Below, one piece after another: positions 26,318-34,669 of a DNA stretch of 64,000 nt. Under the pieces are notes generated by a model, which saw nothing but the letters and a program-made list of their open reading frames with translations, was not told the origin of the DNA and did no database searches. The stretch lies in contig NZ_FMTM01000015.1 of assembly GCF_900099775.1 (NCBI RefSeq), positions 48,265 through 112,264 on the forward strand, read 5' to 3'. The position numbers were made by a program, and so were the translations under genes. The DNA comes from Rhizobium mongolense subsp. loessense (GTDB lineage Bacteria; Pseudomonadota; Alphaproteobacteria; Rhizobiales; Rhizobiaceae). Each line of letters begins with the position of its first letter. Positions within the stretch are counted from its first letter, which is position 1.

Positions 26318-26650
26318 TTATTTTGCCGGGGGCTTGTAGGAAGATGCGATTGTGCCCGCCTTCTCTTGCGCAGCCTTGAATTCCGCGCCCGTGTAGGCTC
26401 GCACGGTTTTGACATTCGATACGGCTCCCGATGCGCTGACGACGAGAAGTGCGGGGATCAGGTCAGCACCATCGTCGAATTCCGTGATTGCCATCCAGTC
26501 GGTTTCGCCGGTCGTGAGGTAGAAAGAATGCAGTTTCCCGCCCGCTGCTTCCATGACGCCACGGGCCGCCTTTTCTCGGTTCGATGGATTGTCAATCATT
26601 CCCTTCGCTGACGTGGCTGTATAGCACCCTGTTGTTACGAAAAGTGGCAT
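26318..26650 (-). CDS. GYD-domain protein
   Basis: A 110-residue soluble protein of the GYD family (ferredoxin-like fold, function unknown). Visible marks are the N-terminal strand MPLFVTTGCYT, then the helix KAARGVMEAAGGKLHSFYL and TGETDWMAITEFDDG. ATG 26650 has GAGGGAGGAT upstream, a strong site. It is a single gene in the accessory zone, next to a decayed serine hydrolase gene. Confidence 0.88.
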   Translation of the reverse strand: MPLFVTTGCYTATSAKGMIDNPSNREKAARGVMEAAGGKLHSFYLTTGETDWMAITEFDDGADLIPALLVVSASGAVSNVKTVRAYTGAEFKAAQEKAGTIASSYKPPAK

Positions 26651-26702
26651 AGGACATCCTCCCTCGATAATTGGGCAGATCGGGTGATCTGTCCAATACT
26701 TA

Positions 26703-27149
26703 TTATCTCAAAAAACTTGGCGTTAGACGAGCGTCGGACCGCAGAGCGCTAGATTGGTCGATGGTGCTGATTTTGTCTTTCCCGAAAAGTTCTCTATCGA
26801 GCCTCGCGTCGTCGCTCGTGCGGTCATCAGCTCCTTGAGAGGTCTGCGTGAAAGCGATGCCGGACACCATGTGGAGAAAAGCCTGGATCGGCGTCTTGCC
26901 GATCTCTTTACCCGTCAGCTCGTGCACGTAGGTTTGCACCGTGTCATCTACAGAGTGGATCGCACCTTCCGAGATCGCAATTCCGGGCCAACCAACTGGA
27001 TACCCAAGCTGCTGGCCGTGTTCATCGGCATCGGGTCCAGCGTTTGAGAAGATCGGTTCAGCCTTCGGGGGCTCTTGCGCATGTGCAAGGCACGCCTGAA
27101 AGATGAGTGACGATACCGCCGCCAGTACCATGCTGCGCCAATTGCACAT
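26703..27149 (-). pseudogene. Serine hydrolase (beta-lactamase family) lacking its catalytic segment
   Basis: The frame of 148 codons starts with a signal peptide (MCNWRSMVLAAVSSLIFQA). It then reads GYPVGWPGIAISEGAIHSVD and TPIQAFLHMVSGIAFT, typical of 6-aminohexanoate-dimer-hydrolase-like proteins. In intact members roughly 100 residues, including the catalytic SxxK motif, separate GYPVG from IAISEGAI; here they are adjacent. The C-terminal half is also gone. The result looks like an in-frame deletion plus truncation and cannot be an active hydrolase. Confidence 0.7.
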
Positions 27150-27253
27150 GACTGTCCTCCGCGCGTCAGATCAAGGACATCAGCAGCTCTTAGGCTTTCG
27201 CTTTTGTGACGACTGCTGCTGGGAGGATTTCGCGTGTGGACTTCGTCCGCTTC

Positions 27254-27292
27254 GGGCCCGGAAGCTGCCAAGGAGCCGCTTCCGCTTCGCGC
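27254..27292 (+). repeat. 39-bp direct repeat, copy 1
   Basis: It begins GGGCCCGGAAGCTGCCAAGG and continues AGCCGCTTCCGCTTCGCGC. It matches copy 2 at 28017-28055 in the same orientation with one mismatch (T/A at position 27). The two copies bracket the AAC(6')-like gene. Confidence 0.8.
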
Positions 27293-27404
27293 CAACAGCA
27301 GACATTGCCGGCATCGCAAAACCGTCTAATCTGCGACGTTGCAAAAAAGTCAGGAAAACAAGTGTCGCTTAGTCGGGAATTTCGCGACAAAAGAGAACCA
27401 CAAT

Positions 27405-27857
27405 ATGGAAGCGATTATCGAGATTGGGACCAAAAAAAATGTTGAGTCGTGGGCGGAGCTTCGCGTTGCGCTGTGGCCGCATCACTCGCTCGAAGATCAT
27501 CGAGCTGAGTTGGGCCGGGCGTTTCTTTCAGAAAGTGGAGAAGCCGTCGCGTTCATCGCTCGAAATGCTGCGAATGAAGCTGTTGGGTTTGCTGAGGCCA
27601 CCTTGCGACATGATTATGTGAATGGATGCAGCAGCTCACCCGTTCTATTCCTCGAAGGGATTTATGTCCGGCCCGTTGACAGGCGAAAGGGTATCGCACG
27701 ATTGCTTTGCAATGCCGTTGCCGATTGGGGGAAGTCGCTTGGGTGTGTTGAGTTTGGCTCTGACGCGCTGCTTGAGAATTCAGCCAGCCATGCGCTCCAT
27801 ACGGCTTTAGGATTTGAGGAGACACAGCGCGTCGTGTTCTTCCGAAAGCCACTGTAG
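27405..27857 (+). CDS. Aminoglycoside 6'-N-acetyltransferase-like GNAT protein
   Basis: Cytosolic acetyltransferase, 150 residues from ATG 27405. It resembles the AAC(6')-I branch (as in Salmonella AAC(6')-Iy): VESWAELRVALWPHHSLEDH, then HDYVNGCSSSPVLFLEGIYV, the acetyl-CoA loop RRKGIARLL, and the ending ALGFEETQRVVFFRK. The family transfers acetyl to the 6'-amino group of aminoglycosides; activity in this protein is not shown. The ribosome site is weak (AGAGAA). It is bracketed by the 39-bp direct repeat, and a truncated IS110 element lies downstream. Confidence 0.87.
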   Translation: MEAIIEIGTKKNVESWAELRVALWPHHSLEDHRAELGRAFLSESGEAVAFIARNAANEAVGFAEATLRHDYVNGCSSSPVLFLEGIYVRPVDRRKGIARLLCNAVADWGKSLGCVEFGSDALLENSASHALHTALGFEETQRVVFFRKPL

Positions 27858-28016
27858 GCCGGTGCTGCCCTTCCACGAGGATGGTTCGCCGCACAAATCC
27901 TGACTTTTCCGACACTCCGGTCTTTCCTGAAAGCGTTCGAGGATTCTCGCCGCAAGACTCTGTCGCAAAAGCTGGAGTTTCGCGGCGGATTTTTGCGACG
28001 GCCAATGACCGGTTTT

Positions 28017-28055
28017 GGGCCCGGAAGCTGCCAAGGAGCCGCATCCGCTTCGCGC
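28017..28055 (+). repeat. 39-bp direct repeat, copy 2
   Basis: Same orientation and length as copy 1 at 27254-27292, with one mismatch. It ends 85 bases before the truncated IS110 transposase. Similar short GC-rich repeats occur scattered in rhizobial genomes as non-coding elements; that origin is inferred. Confidence 0.8.
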
Positions 28056-28140
28056 GCCAGAAGCATGCGTAATCGGGCGGTCCCACAAGGGGCAAGCTCC
28101 CACTACAATCCCGGCGTTGCCGAGATAAAGGGAGACAACG

Positions 28141-28896
28141 ATGTTTTATGCTGCTTTGGACGTATCGCTGCGCTCAGTGGCGATCTGCATCATTGATCAG
28201 GATGGAAAGGTTCGGCTTGAACGGTCTGTTCCTTCCGATGTGCCCGACTTGGTCCGGTGCCTGTGCGAGTTTGGCGAACCGATTCACCAGGTGGGCCTGG
28301 AAGCTGGTACTCTTACCCAGCATCTGACCTACGGCCTGAAAGAAGCAGGCTTCAACGTGGTATGCATGGAGGCCCGTCAAGTGAATGCTGCTCTGTCGGC
28401 CATGCGCAACAAGACGGACAAGCACGATGCCCGTGGGATTGCGCAAATCCTGCGGTCGGGTTGGTACAGTCGGGTGCATGTGAAAAGCGTTGAAAGCCAT
28501 TACATCCGAGCACTGCTTTCCAGCCGCAAGGTCATGCAGCGCAAATGCATCGATCTTGAAAACGAAATTCGAGGACTGTTGAAGGTCTTCGGTGTCAAAC
28601 TGCCGATGCGCCTGTCACGCGGTTCGTTCGATGTGGCCGTGCGGGATACGATTAATGAGGACTGTAATCATTTCAACGTCTCCGAGGTGACTAGAAACGA
28701 AGATGAGCATCGAGAATCTTGCAATCCGACATCCATCAATCTGACGATCGCTTACAACTACTGGATGATGGTGGCTTGGTGCAGCCGTAGATCGGGACAC
28801 TCGTATGAAGCAAAGCGCTTGCCCCGCTCATTTCCTGACCCGGAATCAACTGGCACTGTGATTCCCCAGCCCTTGGCGCATTCCAAGCTGCGATAA
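28141..28896 (+). pseudogene. Truncated IS110-family transposase
   Basis: The first ~175 residues carry the DEDD domain of IS110 transposases: FYAALDVSLRSVAICIID, VGLEAGTLTQHL, LSAMRNKTDKHDARGIAQIL and LLSSRKVMQRKCIDLENEI, with the acidic residues still present. From about base 28650 (after RGSFDVAVRDTI) the sequence is unrelated, and the second domain (Transposase_20) is absent. The frame runs on to 28896 by chance. GGGAGA precedes ATG 28141. No element ends could be defined. It marks past insertion activity in this zone. Confidence 0.88.
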
Positions 28897-28939
28897 CCGC
28901 TACTTCGGCAGTGCCGAAGATTTCGTCTCGCCAGACGGA

Positions 28940-30478
28940 CTAATCGGCGGCGGCCGCAATCTGGGTGGGGCGCTCCCCTACCCGCTTTTCGATGACTTCC
29001 CTCGGCATATCGGCTCGCGCTTTAAGAGCGCACTCGATGAAGGAGTCGATGTCAGCATGTGAATGATCTGACATCACCTGGAGTCGCCAGCGCGATTGAT
29101 TTCTAGCGACCGCAGGTGACTCGACAAGATTCACAATTGCCCCGTTTTTAATCATAAATGATGTCATTGTTCGCGCAGCACTACAATCCCCCACCATAAC
29201 GGGCACGATCGCGCTGGGTTCGCCAAGAGCCACAAAGCCATGACGCTTCAACTGTGCCCGAAGGTAATCAATGTTATCGCGAAGTTTGAGGCGGCGGTGC
29301 TGACCTTCATCGCTCTCAACAATTCGAAAGGCCTCCAGTATCACAGCGGCTTGAATCGGCGTCATCGCATTTGTGGACGTCTGAGGACCGCAGCAGGCGC
29401 GAACGGCGGTACGAAAGCCATCAAATTGAGTGGCAACGAAGCCCCCTATCGACGCAAAGGTTTTGGAAAAGGTGCCAAGCAGGACATCAACCTTTCCCAC
29501 CATATCCTGAAGTTCGAGAATGCCCCTTCCAGTTGGCCCAATGCAGCCTAGATCGTGTGCGCAGTCAACCAGAAGAACGGCGTTGTAAGCGGCGCAGATT
29601 GCCTAGAGTTCTTTTATGTCAGGGCTATCGCTGTCCATTGAAAACAGCGTCCCGGTAACAACCAGGATTCCCGACGACGGTTCACTTGTCCTGATCCGTT
29701 TCAAGCGCCGCTCTACGCCCTCGTTCGACAGATGGGGGAATCGATGGATTTTCGCTCCCGAAGCTTCTGCGCCTTCCTGCAGGCAGGCATGGGCCAAAAT
29801 GTCCATAACAATATGATCACCGGGCTGCGCCAGCATTTTTACGATGCCATACCCGGCTGTCCAGCCCGTCGGAAACAGTGTGCATTCCTTGAAACCTAGA
29901 TGCCCTTCTAATTTTTTCTCCAGTTCCAAAGATAAATCGGAATTGCCCATCAATATGGCTGACCCAGCGCTATGAACGCCAAACTGCGTTGCGGCATCGT
30001 TTGCCGCCTTCACCAGACGCGGATGTGACGACAGCGACAAGTAGTCCTGGCTGGCGAAGTTGACGCCCGAGAATGGGGTGCCGTCACGCCAACGCCCGGA
30101 AACATATGGCAAGATTTTCCCGCCTGTGGACTTCTGGTACGGGTCCAACCCAAACTTCCCACGGTCATGGAGCCAGTCCCAATGGGTGTCCAGCGCTTGA
30201 TTAGATGGCTTTCGCTGGCGGCGAAGTGGTCCTTTGCGATGCCTGATGCAAGGTCTGTGGCAAGCAAGGCCCTCAATGGAAATGTTGGAGATCATAGGGA
30301 ATCGCTCTAATATCGGTGAAGTGTGTTCGTAAACGGCATGCCACTCAAGGTATGTCTCAAGACGTTCCTTGGGTGTTTCCCGGCTCGACATAATGATGGC
30401 TTCGTTGAAGCTAATCTCATACATTGCCATGTACGCCGCAATAACGTCTTCATTATTTGTCTTCGATTTATTTTTCAT
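28940..30478 (-). pseudogene. Alpha-oxoamine synthase-family PLP enzyme with an in-frame amber stop
   Basis: One reading frame runs from ATG 30478 to 28940 with a single TAG at 29605-29603, codon 292. Both sides are good PLP enzyme of the KBL/AONS/CqsA type: FGLDPYQKSTGG, FASQDYLSLSSHPRLV, ECTLFPTGWTAGYG, then after the stop LLVDCAHDLGCIGPTGRG and the PLP-lysine motif GTFSKTFASIGGF. Such enzymes join an amino acid to an acyl-CoA. About 100 N-terminal residues precede the usual start and are not recognised. A CAG-to-TAG change would explain the stop; suppression or a sequencing error are alternatives. It is divergent from a LuxR-type regulator. Confidence 0.8.
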
Positions 30479-30853
30479 AGTTATAATTGTTCTTTATGGC
30501 ACTTCTATACTTGAATATCACGGCCTCTTGTCGAAACGCATACTCCAATTGCGTGAGACTTTCTTTTCTGCCTGAGGCTGGAACTGTTGGGTGTTCGAAA
30601 GACAAGAACTTGGCATTGAAACGAAAAGTTTCACCTTTACTTTCGGGATTTCTTGTCTAGCCTGTGCTGAAGTCTTCGTTTTTGTTTGTTTTACAGTTGC
30701 TTATGCCCATTCTCTTACACAAGCTGATCGCGATCCGAGCCAGCATACCGGAGAGCACCATCCTGCGCATAGCGTCACCGATGCGACTGGCGTTTTGGAG
30801 TCAGCATCGCACTCAACAAGCTTCCCTCGACAGAATGAGGTCTGGTAGACCCG
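30479..30853. other. AT-rich divergent promoter region
   Basis: 375 bases between the oxoamine synthase gene (minus) and the LuxR-type gene (plus). Bases 30440-30720 are clearly richer in A and T than the flanks. Small frames here have no support. Promoters for both divergent genes are expected here. Confidence 0.5.
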
Positions 30854-31975
30854 ATGCCTATTGATCTGTGCAGGATGGATCAAGCACTCGACAAGTCGTT
30901 GGAAGCAGCCGTCGATCCGTCGTTGTGGCCGGAAATTCTGGATAAGCTAACCGCCGCAGCTGGTTCATTCGGCGCAAATATCATTCCGGCGAATGCGCGG
31001 TCTCCTGACCTGATCATCGCCACCGAAAGCGTTAAGCCCTGCCTGGAAGACTACTTCGCCAATGGCTGGCACATCAACGAATGGCGTCTCCGTGGCATTC
31101 CCCTCATGATGAGGGACGGAACAATGCGGGACCAGCAGTACACCACCCGCGACCAGTTCGAGCACCTGGAGTACTATCGCTTCCAGGCGGAACACGGCAT
31201 CGGCCGGACGTGCATAATCGGCTTTTCGTCGCCGGAGGACCTCCTCTGTCTTACCCTGCACAGGACGCTCAATTCCGACGTCTTCAGCGATGAGGAAGCC
31301 GTGGTACTTCAGAACGCCCGCGAGCGCCTGATGGCTTCCGCCATGATCATGCGGGGTATGTCGGCGAGCAGGATCGGCGGGATGGTCGATGCGTTCCGGG
31401 CGACAGGCGTCGCAGCGATATTCTTCGACAGGTTCTGCCGCGTGACGGAGGTCACTCCCGACGCCGAGCGGCTCTTCGGTGAAGAGGTATTTATCAGCAA
31501 TCGGACCATCTGCTCGCGCGTTCCCGCGGTCACGACCGCGATCCAGAAACGGATGCGCTCGATAACGACTGAGAAATGGCTGAAGCCAAACGAACCTGCA
31601 GGCTCGATCACGATACCCCGGGACGGCATGCGACCTATGGTGCTACGCATACAACGCTTGGGCGGCAATCTTCCGGATTTCTTTGCCCACTCGGTTGGCG
31701 TCTGCCTCATTGAGGATGTCGGCCGGAAACAACGGCAAAATCAACAACAGCTCCGCCAACTCTTCGCGCTCACAGCCACTGAAGCGATCATCGCAACGAT
31801 GATCTCTCAAGGAATGACCTTGCAAACAGTCGCCAAGGACAGATCGATATCCTACGAAACGGCACGGACCCATCTGCGCTCTATCTTTGGTAAGACAAAT
31901 ACGGGACGGCAGGCGGAACTTGCGACGCTCCTGACCCGCCTGAACCTAGTTGATCTTCCCGCGTCCGCGCTTTGA
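30854..31975 (+). CDS. LuxR-family transcriptional regulator
   Basis: Regulator of 373 residues. The C-terminal ~65 residues form a LuxR-type helix-turn-helix: LFALTATEAIIATMISQG, then LQTVAKDRSISYETARTHLR and SIFGKTNTGRQAELATLL. The N-terminal ~300 residues lack an obvious receiver or acyl-homoserine-lactone domain and look like PAS/GAF-type sensing (DQALDKSLEAAVDPSLWPEI, GVAAIFFDRFCRVTEV). Rhizobia have many such proteins. It is divergent from the broken alpha-oxoamine synthase and may once have controlled it. The ligand is unknown. Confidence 0.88.
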   Translation: MPIDLCRMDQALDKSLEAAVDPSLWPEILDKLTAAAGSFGANIIPANARSPDLIIATESVKPCLEDYFANGWHINEWRLRGIPLMMRDGTMRDQQYTTRDQFEHLEYYRFQAEHGIGRTCIIGFSSPEDLLCLTLHRTLNSDVFSDEEAVVLQNARERLMASAMIMRGMSASRIGGMVDAFRATGVAAIFFDRFCRVTEVTPDAERLFGEEVFISNRTICSRVPAVTTAIQKRMRSITTEKWLKPNEPAGSITIPRDGMRPMVLRIQRLGGNLPDFFAHSVGVCLIEDVGRKQRQNQQQLRQLFALTATEAIIATMISQGMTLQTVAKDRSISYETARTHLRSIFGKTNTGRQAELATLLTRLNLVDLPASAL

Positions 31976-32122
31976 TGACATCCGTGCTCGTCATGTGGGA
32001 GCGCTGGCTTTGCAGGCATCGACCTCGGTTCCGTCTCCGTAGGCGGTAAGCTCGTCCAGTTCCCCGGCGGCCCGCTCCCCGCACTCAGTCTGGTTAACGT
32101 CTGACCGGCTCGCTTACGCAGC

Positions 32123-32347
32123 TCAAAGCGGGTCAGCCGACGTTGACGGAGCCTCCTGCGGGTGAGAGCATGCCTCGCCGAGAAATAGTCTGAGAAAGCC
32201 TAACAGGTTTAGGAGATTCCATCGGCGTCTCCCCGGCTCCAACACTTGTGCGCTCGACTGTTCAGCCGTCTGGTCGCCGTGGACATCGCCTGGCGGCACA
32301 TAGATTTTGCCCTGGTCGAGGGAAAGAATCGTCAACGTCGAAATCAT
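32123..32347 (-). CDS. Hypothetical protein
   Basis: A 74-residue frame from ATG 32347 (MISTLTILSLDQGKIYVPPG) with a GAGAGGAG site upstream. It follows the winged-helix/TPR regulator by 108 bases on the same strand. A hydrophobic patch (LLNLLGFLRLFLG) lies near the C-terminus. No family is recognised, so it may be a chance frame. Confidence 0.4.
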   Translation of the reverse strand: MISTLTILSLDQGKIYVPPGDVHGDQTAEQSSAQVLEPGRRRWNLLNLLGFLRLFLGEACSHPQEAPSTSADPL

Positions 32348-32455
32348 CCGCTTGCTCCTCTCGCGCTGGATCGCACGGTCAGGAGCAGCCTCGATCAACA
32401 AGGTGCTTCAAGTCCTGAATCGACGCCGAAAAATTCCGAAATCTTCCAAATCCAT

Positions 32456-33994
32456 TCAGCCCTCCACAAGTCCCGCCTTCCGCAGCCCTTCCAGGAGGGC
32501 GGCGATCCTCGTCGGGTCCTTGGCGGGCTGTCCGGCTTTGATGCGCGCGATCGTGACCTCCGGGGCGACATGCCTGAGCTCGCGGAGATAGCGTTGCGCC
32601 TCCTCCTCGCGGCCGAGATGCGCATTCGCCGCGATAAGTACCCAAAGGGTCGGGTCGAAGTTCGGATTGCTTGCGAGCGCGCGTGCGGCCCAGACGATCG
32701 CCTCGGAGTAGTCGCCGCGAATCATGTGCACATCCGCAATCCCGCAGAGTGAAAAGTGCGCCCCTCGATCACCGGGGCTCAGGCGGTTCGCCCGGTGAAA
32801 ATAGGTGAGCGCCTCCTCGAGGCTGCCGCAATGAAGATGCGCGAGTCCCGCCCTGACCACGACCATAAGATTATTCGGGTTGGCTTTCGCCGCGGATTGC
32901 AGGACGGCCACAGCCCAGTCGTAGTCCTTTGCGGTCTGCAGCAACGCGACACCGCAATGCGCCATCACGATCGCGTCGCCCGCCGCGTGTTCGAGGCCGC
33001 GGCGCGCGAGTGCCGCACATTCCTGGACGTCATCTGACACGAGCGATGGCCAGCCCATCGTGTGCCGGTGTTCGAGCGCCCAGGCGGCATGGGCAAGCAG
33101 CAGGGCATTGTTTGGCTCCGCTTCGAGCCCTTGCTTGAGGAGCGCATAGGCCTCTGCATTGTCTTTCTCGCATTCCGTTGAGATTTTAGCCAGTGCTTGG
33201 AGATAAATGTCGTAAGCGGCAATGCTTCCTGGCCGTTCCCGGCGCGATCGCTCGATTTCGGCCGCCTGGATGTGGGGTTCAATCAGCGTAGCGACACTCT
33301 CCGTGATCCGGTCTTGGAAGTCGAATATATCGTCGAGTTCGCCGTCGAACGTCTGGGCCCACAAATGCGTGCCACTGCCGCCGTCGAGGAGTTGCGTAGC
33401 AATCCTCAGTCGGTTCCCCAACCGTCTTACGCTGCCCTCGAGGATATAGGTGACGCCGAGTTCCTTCGCGACCACCCGCACATCCGGGGAACTCTCCTTG
33501 TAAGCAAATGAGAAATGGCGGGAGACCACCGCGAAGCTCTTGAAGCGGCTGAGCGCCGTGATGACATCGTTGACCGCGCCGTCCGCGAAATAATTCTGGT
33601 TTGGATCGCCGGAGACATTGGCAAAGGGCAGAACCGCGAGCGTGGGCTTGGCTGGAAACACGATATCTGCTTCTCCCGCAGTGCCACCCGCGCCGACAAA
33701 GCGATAGCCGATGCGCGGTATGGTCGTGATCCAATCCCGTCCGTCTGGAGCCGTGCCGAGCGCCTTGCGCAGGGCCGCGATCTGTACGGTGAGATTGCTT
33801 TCCTCAACAATCGTGTCCGGCCACGCTCGTCCCATCAGGTGCGTCTTGGAAACCACACCTCCTTGAGCCTCAAGTAACGTTTCGAGAAGCGCGAGGCCGC
33901 GCTGGCCAAGAGCGACGGACTTGCCGCTCCGCCGCAGCAAGCCGCGGCCGGGTTCGAGTACAAAGTCGCCGAAGGTATGAAATGGCTCGACCAT
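32456..33994 (-). CDS. Winged-helix (OmpR/CadC type) regulator with TPR domain
   Basis: A 512-residue regulator. The N-terminal ~100 residues are a winged helix (FGDFVLEPGRGLLRRSG, then NLTVQIAALRKALG and ITTIPRIGYRFVG). A TolB-like section follows (TLAVLPFANVSGDPNQNYFA, ILEGSVRRLGNRLRI, THLWAQTFDGELDDIF). The last ~250 residues carry TPR-like repeats. The architecture is common in rhizobia, where it is often called an adenylate-cyclase-like or TPR regulator; no cyclase domain is present here. No membrane helix is evident, so it is not a CadC-type membrane sensor. Targets are unknown. Confidence 0.9.
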   Translation of the reverse strand: MVEPFHTFGDFVLEPGRGLLRRSGKSVALGQRGLALLETLLEAQGGVVSKTHLMGRAWPDTIVEESNLTVQIAALRKALGTAPDGRDWITTIPRIGYRFVGAGGTAGEADIVFPAKPTLAVLPFANVSGDPNQNYFADGAVNDVITALSRFKSFAVVSRHFSFAYKESSPDVRVVAKELGVTYILEGSVRRLGNRLRIATQLLDGGSGTHLWAQTFDGELDDIFDFQDRITESVATLIEPHIQAAEIERSRRERPGSIAAYDIYLQALAKISTECEKDNAEAYALLKQGLEAEPNNALLLAHAAWALEHRHTMGWPSLVSDDVQECAALARRGLEHAAGDAIVMAHCGVALLQTAKDYDWAVAVLQSAAKANPNNLMVVVRAGLAHLHCGSLEEALTYFHRANRLSPGDRGAHFSLCGIADVHMIRGDYSEAIVWAARALASNPNFDPTLWVLIAANAHLGREEEAQRYLRELRHVAPEVTIARIKAGQPAKDPTRIAALLEGLRKAGLVEG

Positions 33995-34068
33995 AGCGAG
34001 AATATACTCGATAGCTCACCGCCCCGGAATCGGATGGCGCTCCAGCGAGTGCCGAGGAGCCTGCCCCC

Positions 34069-34470
34069 TTATTCGGCAGCCGCTAGAAAGAAGCTATTTT
34101 GTGAGGAAGCGGCTAGATCATGAACCCTGGCTTCAGTCTTGGCGATCAGCTGGTAGAATTCGTCCTGTGCTTCAACGTCCAGCTGGATAACAGCGTTGAC
34201 ATCGTCTGGCGTGTCACAGACGCAGGCGACTGCAGAGATAGGACACACGCCGCCTGGGTAACGTTTGCCAGTGCCGGTATAGGCGCGGCGACCCCAACGT
34301 TCCGAATAAACAGTCTCTTCACGGTCGAGGTGCAGAATGGTCCCCTTGCACGCGGTGACGATGGCGGCCTTGCCGTAGGCGAACCAGTGGTAGTTCAACT
34401 TCCGCAGTATATATTTGCCTGTGATGTCCTCGCCCGCAAGCTCTGCCGGGTCATTAATGATTCTGATCAT
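34069..34470 (-). CDS. Hypothetical protein
   Basis: A 133-residue soluble protein from ATG 34470, with AAGAGGTAG just upstream. It contains a cluster of three cysteines (GGVCPISAVACVCDTPDD) and a helical tail ending in SSQNSFFLAAAE. I recognise no family. It is a single gene between the TPR regulator and a plus-strand hydrolase gene. Confidence 0.6.
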   Translation of the reverse strand: MIRIINDPAELAGEDITGKYILRKLNYHWFAYGKAAIVTACKGTILHLDREETVYSERWGRRAYTGTGKRYPGGVCPISAVACVCDTPDDVNAVIQLDVEAQDEFYQLIAKTEARVHDLAASSQNSFFLAAAE

Positions 34471-34669
34471 GGTGGCTACCTCTTATCGTTCGCTAATATC
34501 CGACAGGACCGTTAGGACGACAAGATAGAAAAACGTAGCATTCGGAGTAACTTAGTCACAAAGTGTTTCCGATTCTTACACTTCTTCGAGCACCCATAGG
34601 TGGCTGGCGGAGTTTGGGAAACGCATGTTGGCCTCCGCCAAAACAAGATGCACATCTCAAGGCTGTTCA

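Noticed and set aside
27206..27445. Frame containing GPGSCQGAASAS
   Set aside because: This peptide is the translation of the 39-bp repeat in a chance frame; the same peptide appears at the second copy.
31990..32110. Short plus frame ending GGKLVQFPGGPLPALSLVNV
   Set aside because: It reads like the end of some protein, but it is under 40 codons and not recognisable, so it could be chance.
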